Below are positions 1 through 9,645 of a stretch of 64,000 bases of DNA, one piece after another. Made by a program: the position numbers and the translations under genes. The notes below the pieces were generated by a model. That model ran no database searches, had not been told where the DNA came from, and was given only the letters and a program-made list of their open reading frames with translations. The first letter of the stretch is position 1. Every line of letters starts with the position of its first letter. Source of the DNA: Ensifer adhaerens (lineage in GTDB: Bacteria; Pseudomonadota; Alphaproteobacteria; Rhizobiales; Rhizobiaceae); assembly GCF_002007205.1 (NCBI RefSeq), contig NZ_LAZS01000005.1:1116001-1180000 (forward strand), read 5' to 3'.

Positions 1-942
1 GAAACGGTGAGCTACAAGGAACTGACGCTGGCTGTGGTGGACGAACAGCATCGCTTCGGCGTCCACCAGCGCCTGCGCCTGACTGCCAAGGGGATCTCGC
101 CGCATATGCTTGTGATGACGGCAACGCCCATTCCGCGCACGCTGGTGCTTGCCGCCTTCGGCGACATGGACGTGTCGAAGCTCACGGAGAAGCCCGCCGG
201 GCGCAAGCCGATCCAGACCGTGACGATCCCGACGGAACGCGTTGACGACATCGTCGATCGCTTGGACGCGGCCCTTCGCGAAGGCAAGAAGGCGTACTGG
301 ATCTGCCCGCTCGTCGAGGAATCGGAAGCCGTCGATGTCATGTCGGCGGAAGAACGATACGAAGGCCTCGCCAAGCGCTTCGGCGACAATGTCGGCCTCG
401 TGCACGGCCGCATGAACGGGGCGGAAAAGGACGCCGTGATGCTCGCCTTCAAGAGCGGCGAGATCCGCCTGCTGGTCGCCACCACCGTTGTCGAAGTCGG
501 CGTCGACGTGCCTGATGCGACGATCATGGTGATCGAACATGCGGAACGCTTCGGCCTCGCCCAGCTCCACCAGTTGCGCGGCCGTGTCGGCCGTGGCGAC
601 GAGGCCTCGACCTGCATCCTGCTCTACAAGGGGCCGCTCGGTGAGACCGGCCGGGCGCGGCTCTCGATCCTGCGCGACAGCGAAGACGGCTTTCTCATCG
701 CCGAGGAAGACCTGAAGCTGCGCGGCGAAGGCGAATTGCTCGGCACCCGGCAATCGGGCACGCCGGGCTTCCGCATCGCCAGCCTGGAAGCCCACGGCGA
801 TCTGCTCGAGATTGCGCGAAAGGACGCCGCCTATGTGATCGAGCGCGATCCGGATCTTACCTCGGAGCGCGGCGAAGCGCTGCGCACGCTGCTCTATCTC
901 TACCGCCGCGACGAGGCGATCCGCTTCCTGCGCGCCGGCTGA
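1..942 (+). CDS. recG: ATP-dependent DNA helicase RecG, C-terminal part (5' end outside window)
   Basis: The frame is open from base 1, so this is the 3' part of a longer gene (about 313 codons; RecG is usually near 700 residues). It opens just before the Walker B-like DEQH box, followed by the TATPIPRTL motif. The helicase C domain carries VVEVGVDVPDA and the QLRGRVGRG motif VI. RecG unwinds and remodels stalled replication forks and Holliday junctions in the cytoplasm. The N-terminal wedge domain and Walker A lie upstream of the window. The first ATG-like codons in the window are internal and are not the real start. Confidence 0.95.
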   Translation, partial: ETVSYKELTLAVVDEQHRFGVHQRLRLTAKGISPHMLVMTATPIPRTLVLAAFGDMDVSKLTEKPAGRKPIQTVTIPTERVDDIVDRLDAALREGKKAYWICPLVEESEAVDVMSAEERYEGLAKRFGDNVGLVHGRMNGAEKDAVMLAFKSGEIRLLVATTVVEVGVDVPDATIMVIEHAERFGLAQLHQLRGRVGRGDEASTCILLYKGPLGETGRARLSILRDSEDGFLIAEEDLKLRGEGELLGTRQSGTPGFRIASLEAHGDLLEIARKDAAYVIERDPDLTSERGEALRTLLYLYRRDEAIRFLRAG

Positions 943-985
943 CCTTCCGCCGGCCCGCAAAGGCGACGTTCGCGGCAGCCTGGCA

Positions 986-1690
986 TCAAGTGACGGGAAG
1001 CTCAGGCGTCTTTTGCTGGCCGATCTTCAAGGGGACGTTGGCGATCGGCTTTTGATCGGGCGTCACGAGCCCCCCCGAAATCAGGAGCTTGGCCGCGTCC
1101 TCCGCGCTCATCTCGAGCGGGATGATCTTGTCACGCGGGATGAACAGCAGGAAACCCGCCGTCGGGATCGGGGTCGGCGGCAGGAAGACCGCCACCATGT
1201 CCATGCCACGCTCGTTGAACTTCGAGGCGATCTCGCCTTTCACATCCGTTGCGATGAAGACCAGCGACCAGATACCCGGGCTCGGATATTCGATCAGCCC
1301 CGCCTTCTTGAAGGAGGACGACTGCTCCTGCAGCACCGTCTGGAATATCTGCTTGGTGGACTTGTAGATCGTGCGGACGAGCGGCGTGCGATTGAGGAGC
1401 GACTCGGCAAAATTCACGATCGACCGACCGACGAGGTTTGCTGTCATGAAGCCGACGAAGGTGATCACGAAAATCGCGACGAGCAGGCCGAAGCCGGGGA
1501 TGGCGACAGGCGAATAGGTGTCCGGGTTGTAGAAGTTGGGCAGGTACGGCTTCACCCAACCGTCGGCCCAATCGATGAACGTGCGCACGAGCCAGACGGT
1601 GATCGCCACCGGTGCGCAGATGATCAAACCGGTCAGGAAGTAGTTGCGCAGCCGGGTGCCGATATAGCCGCGTTTTGAGTGTTCCGTCAT
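986..1690 (-). CDS. DUF502 family membrane protein
   Basis: A 234-residue protein with two hydrophobic segments, near residues 15-37 and 62-86, then a soluble region containing NRTPLVRTIYKSTKQ and the FLPPTPIPTAGF stretch that I associate with the DUF502 family. Its biochemical role is unknown. It converges on recG with a gap of 43 bases, and lies downstream of and on the same strand as the acetyltransferase and glmS. The length is normal for the family. The call rests on motif recognition by eye. Confidence 0.85.
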   Translation of the reverse strand: MTEHSKRGYIGTRLRNYFLTGLIICAPVAITVWLVRTFIDWADGWVKPYLPNFYNPDTYSPVAIPGFGLLVAIFVITFVGFMTANLVGRSIVNFAESLLNRTPLVRTIYKSTKQIFQTVLQEQSSSFKKAGLIEYPSPGIWSLVFIATDVKGEIASKFNERGMDMVAVFLPPTPIPTAGFLLFIPRDKIIPLEMSAEDAAKLLISGGLVTPDQKPIANVPLKIGQQKTPELPVT

Positions 1691-1708
1691 GCTTCTTCCG
1701 TCTCAACC

Positions 1709-2209
1709 TCACTCGACGCCGAAGGCCGGATGATAAGCCACCGTACCGGCCGCCATCGCGCCGGAAAAAGCCAGCGCCATGAAATATTGCGGCGCACAAC
1801 CGGGGAATACAAGAGCCGATTCGTTGCGGAAACCGAACTTTTGATACAAGGCCGGATCGCCGACGACGACGCAGCCTGAGGCCCCTTCCGCCCGCAGCCA
1901 TTCGAGCCCTTCGAGGATCAGTTGCCTGCCGATGCCCTGGGCCTGAAGGTCCGGCTTGACCGAGACCGGGCCGAGCCCGAACCAGCCGGGTTCATCCGGC
2001 GTCAGAGTAACGGGCGAAAAGGCGATGTGCCCGACGATCTCCTCGTTCATGTCGGCGACGAGTGACACGCTCAGCGCACCGGCCTCGCGCAGGCGTTCGA
2101 TGATGAGGGGTTCGCTCTGATCGCTGCGCGGATGCCCTTCGAAAGCGGCCGCGGTCACGTTGCGGATCGCCTTTTCATCTCCCGGGCGCTCGTGCCGGAC
2201 ATAGATCAT
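1709..2209 (-). CDS. GNAT family N-acetyltransferase
   Basis: A 166-residue single-domain protein with the GNAT acetyl-CoA-binding motif QAQGIGRQL (about residues 93-101), preceded by a beta strand ending in VSVKPD. The start ATG overlaps the glmS stop by four bases (ATGA), so the two genes are translationally coupled. The substrate is not evident. The position right after glmS might suggest an amino-sugar link, but nothing in the protein proves it. The C-terminal half resembles small predicted acetyltransferases of the YhbS type. Confidence 0.85.
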   Translation of the reverse strand: MIYVRHERPGDEKAIRNVTAAAFEGHPRSDQSEPLIIERLREAGALSVSLVADMNEEIVGHIAFSPVTLTPDEPGWFGLGPVSVKPDLQAQGIGRQLILEGLEWLRAEGASGCVVVGDPALYQKFGFRNESALVFPGCAPQYFMALAFSGAMAAGTVAYHPAFGVE

Positions 2210-4032
2210 TCGACGGTCACCGACTTGGCGAGGTTGCGAGGCTGGTCGACGTCGGTGCCCATGAACACTGCGGTGTGGTAGGCGAGGAGCTGGATCGGCA
2301 GCGAGAAGATCATCGGCGCGATGACTTCGTCGACGTCAGGCAGCACGATCGTCGCCATCGTCTCGAGCTTCGAGGCGGCAGCGCCCTTCTCGTCGGTGAT
2401 CAGGATGATCCGGCCGCCACGCGCCGCCACTTCCTGCATGTTGGAGACGGTCTTTTCGTAGAAGCGGTCATGCGGCGCGATCACGATGACCGGCATGTTC
2501 TCGTCGATCAGCGCGATCGGCCCGTGCTTCAGCTCACCCGCGGCATAACCTTCCGCGTGGATATAGGAGATTTCCTTGAGCTTGAGTGCGCCTTCCATCG
2601 CCAGGGGGAAGCTGGTGCCGCGACCGAGGTAAAGCACGTCGCGGCACTTCGACAGTTCGCGCGACAGAAGTTCGATCTTGGGCTGAACGGCGTTCAGCAC
2701 CTGCCCCATGATGCGCGGCATCTCGGCGAGGTACCGCACCAGGGTCCGCTCGTCATCCGCGCTTACCGTGCCTCGGGCCCTGCCTGCGCCAATCGCAAGC
2801 GAAGCAAGCACGGCGAGCTGGCAGGTGAAGGCCTTGGTCGAGGCGACACCGATTTCCGGACCGGCAAGAATCGGGAAGACGGCATCGGATTCGCGGGCGA
2901 TGGTCGACTCGCGCGTGTTGACGACGGCACCGATCTTCAGGCCGAGATCCTTGCAGTAGCGCAGCGAGGCCAGCGTGTCGGCGGTTTCGCCGGATTGAGA
3001 GATGAACAGTGCGGCCGCCTCAGGCGACAGCGGGATCTCTCGGTAGCGGAACTCGGACGCGACATCGATTTCCACCGGCAGGCGGGCGTAGCGCTCGAAC
3101 CAGTACTTGCCGACAAGGCCGGCGAGATAGGCGGTGCCGCAGGCGGAAATCGCGAGGCTCGGTATTTTGGCGAAATCGATCGCGCCTGCGAGGGCCTTGA
3201 TGCGGTTGTCGGCGAAATCGATGTAGTGGCTGAGCGCATGGGCGATCACCTCCGGCTGCTCATAGATCTCCTTCTCCATGAAGTGCCGGTGGTTGCCCTT
3301 GTCGATCATGTAGGCGGCAGCCGAAGACAGCTGCTTCGGCCGGTCGACGACATTGCCGTCGAGATCGAAGATATGCACGCCGTTGGCGCCAATCACCGCC
3401 CAGTCGCCGTCGATCAAATAGGTGATCTCATTGGTGAAGGGCGCAAGCGCGATAGCGTCGGAGCCGAGGAACATCTCGCCCCGGCCATGGCCGATCGCAA
3501 GCGGCGGGCCGTTGCGCGCCGCCATGATCGTCGAAGGGTCGTCCTGGAAAAGCACGGCAAGCGCATAGGCGCCGGTGACGCGCTTCAGCATCGCGTGCAT
3601 CGCCTCGCGCCGGCCGAGGCCTTCGCGGCGGAACTTGGAGAGCAGGTGCGCCACGACCTCGGTGTCGGTGTCCGTTTCGAACTTTGCGCCACTGGCGATC
3701 AGTTCGTCCTTCAACTCGGCGAAGTTCTCAATGATACCGTTGTGGACGACGGCGACCCCGTCGGTGAAATGCGGATGCGCGTTTCGCTCGGTCGGCGCGC
3801 CATGGGTCGCCCAGCGCGTGTGGGCAATGCCGATCGTGCCGGCGAGCGGCTCTTCGCGCAGCCGGATCTCCAGATTGACGAGCTTGCCTTCGGCGCGCCG
3901 GCGCTCCAGCTTTCCGCCAATGACGGTGGCGACACCGGCGGAATCATAACCGCGGTATTCCAAGCGCTTCAGCGCATCGACCAGTCGTTCCGATACCGGC
4001 TGGTTGCCAACGATGCCTACAATACCGCACAT
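2206..4032 (-). CDS. glmS: glutamine--fructose-6-phosphate aminotransferase (isomerizing)
   Basis: Makes glucosamine-6-phosphate from fructose-6-phosphate and glutamine, the first step to UDP-GlcNAc. The start was set at the ATG giving MCGIVGIVG, because Cys2 is the catalytic nucleophile after Met removal. This yields 608 residues, normal for GlmS; an open extension further upstream is not used. An N-terminal class II glutaminase domain (about 1-220) is followed by two SIS sugar-isomerase domains, with SQSGETADT in the first. The C-terminus LAKSVTVE is the conserved active-site tail. It lies downstream of glmU on the same strand, so both cytoplasmic steps of amino-sugar supply are together. 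I see no glmS ribozyme in the 229-base leader. Confidence 0.97.
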   Translation of the reverse strand: MCGIVGIVGNQPVSERLVDALKRLEYRGYDSAGVATVIGGKLERRRAEGKLVNLEIRLREEPLAGTIGIAHTRWATHGAPTERNAHPHFTDGVAVVHNGIIENFAELKDELIASGAKFETDTDTEVVAHLLSKFRREGLGRREAMHAMLKRVTGAYALAVLFQDDPSTIMAARNGPPLAIGHGRGEMFLGSDAIALAPFTNEITYLIDGDWAVIGANGVHIFDLDGNVVDRPKQLSSAAAYMIDKGNHRHFMEKEIYEQPEVIAHALSHYIDFADNRIKALAGAIDFAKIPSLAISACGTAYLAGLVGKYWFERYARLPVEIDVASEFRYREIPLSPEAAALFISQSGETADTLASLRYCKDLGLKIGAVVNTRESTIARESDAVFPILAGPEIGVASTKAFTCQLAVLASLAIGAGRARGTVSADDERTLVRYLAEMPRIMGQVLNAVQPKIELLSRELSKCRDVLYLGRGTSFPLAMEGALKLKEISYIHAEGYAAGELKHGPIALIDENMPVIVIAPHDRFYEKTVSNMQEVAARGGRIILITDEKGAAASKLETMATIVLPDVDEVIAPMIFSLPIQLLAYHTAVFMGTDVDQPRNLAKSVTVE

Positions 4033-4261
4033 AGTCGTCTCCGAATTCGTCCCCGCGCCGCGATCGGCGCCCTGTAAACGAGGGCGGAAAATGCCGCCCG
4101 GCGCGCTGCCTTGGTAAAGCATTTGCCGATCGAGGCAATCCGCCCCGATTTCACTTTCGATTTCAATATTTAACGTCACAGCATGTTTCCTGAAATCCTG
4201 GCGGATTCAAGCGACATGCGGCAAATCCGAGGCGGCCCCGCGGACGCGCGGGCGCCACGGC

Positions 4262-5632
4262 CTAACCGGCAGCCTTCGCCGCCTTCTTGGCCGCCTTGAC
4301 CGCCTCGTAACGCTCACGCAGCAGCCGTGCCCGGCCAGGCTTGGTCTCTTGGCGTGCACGGCCGAAGGCGACAGCGTCGGCCGGCACATCCTCGGTGATG
4401 ACGCTGCCGGACGCGACCAGAGCACCGTCGCCGATCGACACCGGAGCCACGAGCGACGAATTCGAGCCGATGAAGGCATTTTCGCCGATCCGGGTCTCGT
4501 GCTTGTTCACACCGTCATAGTTGCAGGTAATCGTGCCGGCTCCAATGTTGGTGCCTGCGCCGACAAAGGCATCGCCAATGTAGGTCAGATGGTTGACCTT
4601 GGCGCCGGCGCCGATCTCCGCCTTCTTGACCTCGCAGAAATTGCCGACCTTGGACTTTTCGCCGAGATCAGCCCCCGGACGCAGGCGTGCAAACGGGCCG
4701 ACCGTCGCGCCTGCGCGGACCGTCGCACCCTCGACATGCGAGAAGGCATGAATGATCGCACCGCTCTCGACATGCACGCCCGGGCCGAAGACGACATTGG
4801 GCTCGATCAGGACATCCTGCTCCAGCATCGTATCCCAGGCCAGAAACACGGTTTCCGGCGCGATCATCGATACGCCCGCCAGCATGAGTTCGTGACGGCG
4901 GCGCTGCTGCCACAGCCGCTCGATGAAGGCGAGCTCGGCGCGTGTGTTGCAGCCGGTCAGTTCCTCCTCAGGCGCTTCGACGGCAATTGCATGACCGCCG
5001 ATCTCGCGGACGATCTCGACGAGGTCGGTCAGATAGTACTCGCCCTTGACGTTGGCATTGCCGATGCGGCCGAGAAGATCGAGCGCCTTGCGGCCGTCGA
5101 TCGCCATCAGGCCGCCGTTGCAATAGGTGATCCGGCGCTCTTCTTCCGTTGCGTCCTTATGCTCGCGAATGGCGAGCAGCGCGCCGTCCTTGACGATCAG
5201 GCGGCCGTAGCCCGACGGGTCTGCAGCCTCGAAGCCGATCACCACCACATCGTTGCCGGCCGCAAGTCCCTCGCGAGCGGCCCGAAGTGGTTCCGGCTTG
5301 ATCAGCGGCGTATCGCCGAAGACGACGAGAATGTCGTCGTACCCCTTTGCGATAGCGTCGCGGGCTGCAAGCACCGCATGACCGGTGCCGAGCCGTTCCT
5401 TCTGCAAAAAGGAGGAAACAGATACGCCGCCGATGTCGGCGGCGGCCGAAACCGCGTCCGCGTCGCGGCCGACGACGAGAGCGATGTCCGAAATGGAAGC
5501 GTTCGCCAGGGCCTCGACGACATGGGCGATCATCGGTCGGCCGGCCACCGGATGCAGGACCTTCGACATGGACGATTTCATCCGCGTGCTTTCACCCGCA
5601 GCCAGAACGATGGCCAGGCACGTCCGTTCCAT
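4262..5632 (-). CDS. glmU: bifunctional GlmU: glucosamine-1-P acetyltransferase / UDP-GlcNAc pyrophosphorylase
   Basis: Makes UDP-GlcNAc for peptidoglycan and LPS. The N-terminal pyrophosphorylase domain opens with [11 protein letters not shown] (uridyltransferase signature). The C-terminal half is a left-handed beta-helix of hexapeptide repeats with the [11 protein letters not shown] acetyl-CoA region and [11 protein letters not shown]. The start ATG was chosen because an AAGGAG ribosome site sits about seven bases upstream; this gives 456 residues, normal for the family. The lysine/alanine-rich tail is usual. It lies on the same strand as glmS, 229 bases upstream of it. Confidence 0.97.
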   Translation of the reverse strand: MERTCLAIVLAAGESTRMKSSMSKVLHPVAGRPMIAHVVEALANASISDIALVVGRDADAVSAAADIGGVSVSSFLQKERLGTGHAVLAARDAIAKGYDDILVVFGDTPLIKPEPLRAAREGLAAGNDVVVIGFEAADPSGYGRLIVKDGALLAIREHKDATEEERRITYCNGGLMAIDGRKALDLLGRIGNANVKGEYYLTDLVEIVREIGGHAIAVEAPEEELTGCNTRAELAFIERLWQQRRRHELMLAGVSMIAPETVFLAWDTMLEQDVLIEPNVVFGPGVHVESGAIIHAFSHVEGATVRAGATVGPFARLRPGADLGEKSKVGNFCEVKKAEIGAGAKVNHLTYIGDAFVGAGTNIGAGTITCNYDGVNKHETRIGENAFIGSNSSLVAPVSIGDGALVASGSVITEDVPADAVAFGRARQETKPGRARLLRERYEAVKAAKKAAKAAG

Positions 5633-5875
5633 ATATCTCTCCTTGGTCTTTTCCAGGCTCGCGCCCACTGCACAATTCCTTAGATCGGAATCGGCTCAAG
5701 TACAAAATCGCCTTTCGATTCGGCGCGGTGCTAGCAGCAACATATTGCGAGAAGCATAATTCTCACAATCACGTCGCATTAACCGGCTTAAAACCGGATG
5801 ATGGCATAAGAAGGCGCGGAGCCTGTGTCAGCAAAGCCGTGCGGGTGCATCGCTCCTTCGGGGGATCAAGCCGCA

Positions 5876-7636
5876 ATGCACAGCCGCACTGACATCGACA
5901 CACCGGCAAAGTCTACCGGCGCGGTCATACCTCTCGCTCGATCTCCGCTTCTGCTGCTTGCCCTTGTGCTTGGCGTGCTCGCGGTTCTGCTCAGCTTCAC
6001 GATCCCGCAGCCGATCGGCCCGATGTTCTGGGACCATTATCTCTATCTCGATGCCGCAAATCGCATCCGCGACGGCCAGATCCCGTCGGTCGACTTCTTC
6101 ACCCCCGTCGGCGCTCTCGGCTATTATCTCTTCGCCGGCCTGCAGGGCATCTTTCCGAACGGCCAGCCGCTGCTCCTGGTGAGCTGGTGCCTGCTTCTCG
6201 TCAGCGGACCGCTGATCGCGCTCGTCGTCATCGATGTCCAGAAGCGCTCGACCGCACTCGCCTATGCGATCCTATTGCCGTTCCTGATGTTTTCGGTCCT
6301 GCCGTTCAACACCGGCGACTTCTACCCCTATCCCGGCTCAGACGGTTTCGGCATCTACAACCGTCAGGTCTGCCAGCTCCTCTATGTTCTCGCGGCGGCA
6401 CTTATCCATGTGCGCGACCCCCGGCTGCTCGTCGCCGCGGTTGCGGGCGCCATGGCTGCGCTCTTCTTTGTGAAGATCACCGGCGCGGTTGCCGGCACCC
6501 TCCTGTGCCTGACGGCTTTTGTTTCGGGACGCCTGCCATTTCGAGCGGCTGTCGCGGCGGGGCTTGTGGTGGTTGCTATCCTCGCCATCGTCGAACTCTC
6601 CTTCGGCGGCGTCTCCGCCTATCTTGCCGATATCCTGGCGCTACTTTCCGTCAACGACGGCAGCTTGCTGCCGCGCCTGCTGCAGGCAGCCTCGCTCAAC
6701 GCCGGGCTGTTGATCCCGGCCGGGCTGCTTTGCCTCGTTCTCATCGGCACCCATTTTTCATCCTTCGCGCAATCGCTGCGGCAACTTGGAACGGGCCCGT
6801 CCTTGGCGGTGGTCGGCAGGGTGTTCGATCAGCCGTTTTTCTGGTTGTCCGCCTTCGTTGTTGCCGGCATCGTTTTTGAAAGCCAGAACACCGGCAGCCA
6901 GGCTTTCATCTTCCTGCTGCCGCTGCTGCTCAAGCTCGCTATCGATGAGGCCACAGCCGCCAAGTCACGGCCCGTCGCAATCGCTGTCGCCGTACTCGCA
7001 CTCGCGACAGCCCTGCCCCCGGCCACGGCCGTCGTGCAAAAAAGTGCCCGCGCCTGGGTCGGAGCGGTCAACAATGTGGCGCTGGAAAGCCGCAACCTCA
7101 AAACGATGGGCGCGGTCAATCTCCGCCCCATCCTGGCGCTTCGCGCCCAGCGCCTGCGCGCCATCTACGCGAGCCAGCGCCCCACTTTCGACGCCTTCGC
7201 CAAGGCCGACGAATTGCCGTCGTTCCTGCTTTACAGCGACTTCGATTTTCAGGCGATATGGCTCACGAACATCGATGAGGCGATCGACGCGCTGAAGGCT
7301 TACGAGGCCAAGAACGGCGTGCGCTTCGGGACGATCTTCAACATCGACTTCACCAACCCCTTTCCGTGGCTGATGGATCGCAGCGCACCGGAGCACGTCG
7401 CGATCGGCGCCGATCCCTTCCGTGCCATTCCGCCGCCGGACGAAGGCGTTCGCGCCGCCCTCAGCGCGGTCGACATCGCGCTGGTACCGACCTGCCCGGT
7501 GACCAATGTCAACCAGACGCTGCTGTCGCTCTATTTGCCAAGCCTTGAAACCGGCCACAGCAGGATCATGCTGACAAGCTGCTACGACGCCTTCATCCGC
7601 AACGGCCTGAAGCCCGCGCCCGACGCCGGCAGCTGA
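5876..7636 (+). CDS. polytopic membrane protein of unknown function
   Basis: About 586 residues. The first 400 carry roughly ten hydrophobic segments, with a periplasmic-looking loop after the first that contains a WDHYLYLDAANRIRDG stretch. The remaining C-terminal region, about 190 residues, looks soluble. The layout resembles GT-C-type or dolichol-mannose-dependent glycosyltransferase-like membrane proteins, but I see no decisive motif. The ATG at 5876 has GGGGGA about nine bases upstream and is preferred; a GTG at 5825 would add 17 residues. It is divergent from glmU. The function should be treated as unknown. Confidence 0.75.
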   Translation: MHSRTDIDTPAKSTGAVIPLARSPLLLLALVLGVLAVLLSFTIPQPIGPMFWDHYLYLDAANRIRDGQIPSVDFFTPVGALGYYLFAGLQGIFPNGQPLLLVSWCLLLVSGPLIALVVIDVQKRSTALAYAILLPFLMFSVLPFNTGDFYPYPGSDGFGIYNRQVCQLLYVLAAALIHVRDPRLLVAAVAGAMAALFFVKITGAVAGTLLCLTAFVSGRLPFRAAVAAGLVVVAILAIVELSFGGVSAYLADILALLSVNDGSLLPRLLQAASLNAGLLIPAGLLCLVLIGTHFSSFAQSLRQLGTGPSLAVVGRVFDQPFFWLSAFVVAGIVFESQNTGSQAFIFLLPLLLKLAIDEATAAKSRPVAIAVAVLALATALPPATAVVQKSARAWVGAVNNVALESRNLKTMGAVNLRPILALRAQRLRAIYASQRPTFDAFAKADELPSFLLYSDFDFQAIWLTNIDEAIDALKAYEAKNGVRFGTIFNIDFTNPFPWLMDRSAPEHVAIGADPFRAIPPPDEGVRAALSAVDIALVPTCPVTNVNQTLLSLYLPSLETGHSRIMLTSCYDAFIRNGLKPAPDAGS

Positions 7637-7649
7637 TCGACGGCAACGA

Positions 7650-9296
7650 CTAGGCTCCCGGCCGCAACCGGCTCTCGCTCAAAAGCCCGTTTTCCTCGAG
7701 GATCGGATAGGCGACGGAAGCGATATGGGCGTTGACGCGCTTCAGGTCCCTGAGCATGTCGAGATGCAGCGAGCTCGTCTGCAGGCTCTGGACCAGCCCG
7801 TCGCGCAACCGCTCGATATGCCTCTCGGCCGAACGCTTCTCCATGTGGCGAACGCTCACCTTCACCTCGATCAGCTGGCGGGCGAGATCGGCATTGCGGC
7901 TGACGAAGATCGATTGGGCGACGCGCAGATTGTCGATCGTCAGGTTGAACAGGCTCTTCAGTTCCTGATAGCCCTCCTCGGAGAACTTCAGGCCGTTGTT
8001 GACCTTCTTGGCGATCTCCTCGCACAGCCCCTTCTCGATGATATCGCCCATATGCTCGAGGTTGATGGCGTAGTCGATGATGACGATCGAGCGCCGGCCG
8101 TCTTCCTGGCTCAAGCCGTCGCGGCCCAATCGCGACAGGAAGATCTTCACTTCCTGCTGCAGCTGATCGACCTGTTTTTCGAACTTGCCGATGTCGCGGA
8201 TATCCGAGAGGTCGTTGTTCTCGAAGGCATTGGCCGCCCGCATCAGCATCACTTCGACCAGGTCGCCGACGCGCAGCACTTCGCGGGTGGCCCCGGAGAG
8301 CGCCATGACCGGCGTGTGCAGCGACGCCTCGTCGAGATAGCGCGGACCGGTTTCCTCGGCGTCACCGTCCGGAATGAACCGGACCATCAGCTGCGACAGC
8401 AGTCCGGCAAAAGGCCAGGCAAGGATAGCAACGGCGAGGTTGAAGGCCAGGTGAATGTCGACCGGCAGATTCTGGCGCGGCAGCGGCAGGCTTTGGAGAA
8501 ACTCCACACTGATACCCGTCAGCGGCAGCGCGATCAGACAGCCGACGGCGCGAACGACGAGATTGGCGACGGTGACGCGGCGTGCCGACGGCGCAGAGCC
8601 GAGCGTCGCCATGACGGGTGGAACGGCGCCGCCGAGGTTGGCGCCAAGCACGAGTGCCACCGTCAACCCGACGCTGAGGATGCCCGTCGTCGAGAGTGAC
8701 AGCACCAGCATCACCACAGCCAGACTGGACGACGACGCAAAGGCAAGTCCCGCGGAAATGAGAAGTGCGACCGGCCAGGCGCTGTCGAGCATCGACAGGA
8801 ACGCCCCCAAGGCGGGACTGTCGCGCATCGGCTCCGTCGCCGCGCCCAAAAGATGCAGCGACAGGAGCATGAGGCCGATACCGACGAAGGCCGCGCCCAG
8901 ACCCTGGCGCGCATTCGACCGGCTGGCGCGGTGCAAGACCACGCCGATGAGGATGACGAGCGGCGACAGCCATTCGATCCCGGTCGCAACGATCCAGGCC
9001 GTCATCGCCGTGCCGAGATTGGCGCCGAGCAGCACGATCTGCGCCATGCGCGCGCGGATGAGCCCCTTCTCCACGAAGGATGCGGTCATCAGCGCGGTCG
9101 CAGTGGAACTCTGCAGGGCAAGGGTCGCGACAAGTCCGGTCGCAAAGGAGCGAAGAGACCCGTCGGTTCCTTGAGCGAGGCCGGCACGCAGCCGGGCCCC
9201 GAAGGCACGGGTCACGCCGTCCTTGACCAGGGACAGGCCGAACAGAAGCAGCGCAACTGCTCCAAACAGGTTTACCATCACGATTGTCGACTGCAT
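7650..9296 (-). CDS. Na/Pi cotransporter family protein (NptA/YjbB-like with PhoU-like tail)
   Basis: A 548-residue inner-membrane protein. The N-terminal 320 residues form two inverted Na/Pi cotransporter repeats, marked by QSSTATALMTA and by SSSSLAVVMLVLSL in the second repeat. The C-terminal 200 residues are helical and PhoU-like (for example DIGKFEKQVDQLQQEVK). The family moves phosphate with sodium, often as export under phosphate excess. It converges on the upstream membrane-protein gene with a 13-base gap. Direction and substrate are not provable from sequence. Confidence 0.88.
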   Translation of the reverse strand: MQSTIVMVNLFGAVALLLFGLSLVKDGVTRAFGARLRAGLAQGTDGSLRSFATGLVATLALQSSTATALMTASFVEKGLIRARMAQIVLLGANLGTAMTAWIVATGIEWLSPLVILIGVVLHRASRSNARQGLGAAFVGIGLMLLSLHLLGAATEPMRDSPALGAFLSMLDSAWPVALLISAGLAFASSSSLAVVMLVLSLSTTGILSVGLTVALVLGANLGGAVPPVMATLGSAPSARRVTVANLVVRAVGCLIALPLTGISVEFLQSLPLPRQNLPVDIHLAFNLAVAILAWPFAGLLSQLMVRFIPDGDAEETGPRYLDEASLHTPVMALSGATREVLRVGDLVEVMLMRAANAFENNDLSDIRDIGKFEKQVDQLQQEVKIFLSRLGRDGLSQEDGRRSIVIIDYAINLEHMGDIIEKGLCEEIAKKVNNGLKFSEEGYQELKSLFNLTIDNLRVAQSIFVSRNADLARQLIEVKVSVRHMEKRSAERHIERLRDGLVQSLQTSSLHLDMLRDLKRVNAHIASVAYPILEENGLLSESRLRPGA

Positions 9297-9645
9297 GGAC
9301 TATTCCCGCGGATGCTCGTCAGAATCGCTCCGCCCTTGCAACAGAACCACAGAACAGAGGCATGTTCGAGCCAATGTGACAGATATTTTTCGGTTGCCGG
9401 CTAACAAATTCGACATGGACTTGAGCGTCTGCGCCAGCCCGATCGGCGCGCGCCTTTCGCCCCACCCTCGCCCACGACAAACATGTCGCGGCAAGCACCG
9501 AGAGAACGGCCGCACGACCGGGATCAACGATCCCGTGAGCGCGCGCAATTTGCGGCAAACAACCCTTCATTTCCTGTTTCGTTTGTTTTAAGGAACGATT
9601 TCGTTTGGCCGATGGCCACCGCATTGCAACGAGGTTTCTGCCCCC
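9297..9645. other. intergenic region between the divergent Na/Pi gene and ppiD
   Basis: About 350 bases without a convincing gene. It must hold the promoters of two divergent genes. The open frames here lack ribosome sites and protein-like composition. The part just before ppiD is T-rich. I see no tRNA, clear hairpin terminator or repeat. Confidence 0.5.

Noticed and set aside
2275-4077. A 600-codon frame opposite glmS
   Set aside because: It is the antisense shadow of a certain gene; Asp/Arg/Gly-heavy composition typical of GC-rich antisense frames.
4033-4261. A glmS ribozyme in the glmS leader
   Set aside because: The ribozyme is known from Gram-positive bacteria and I see no matching core. 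The gene simply follows glmU.
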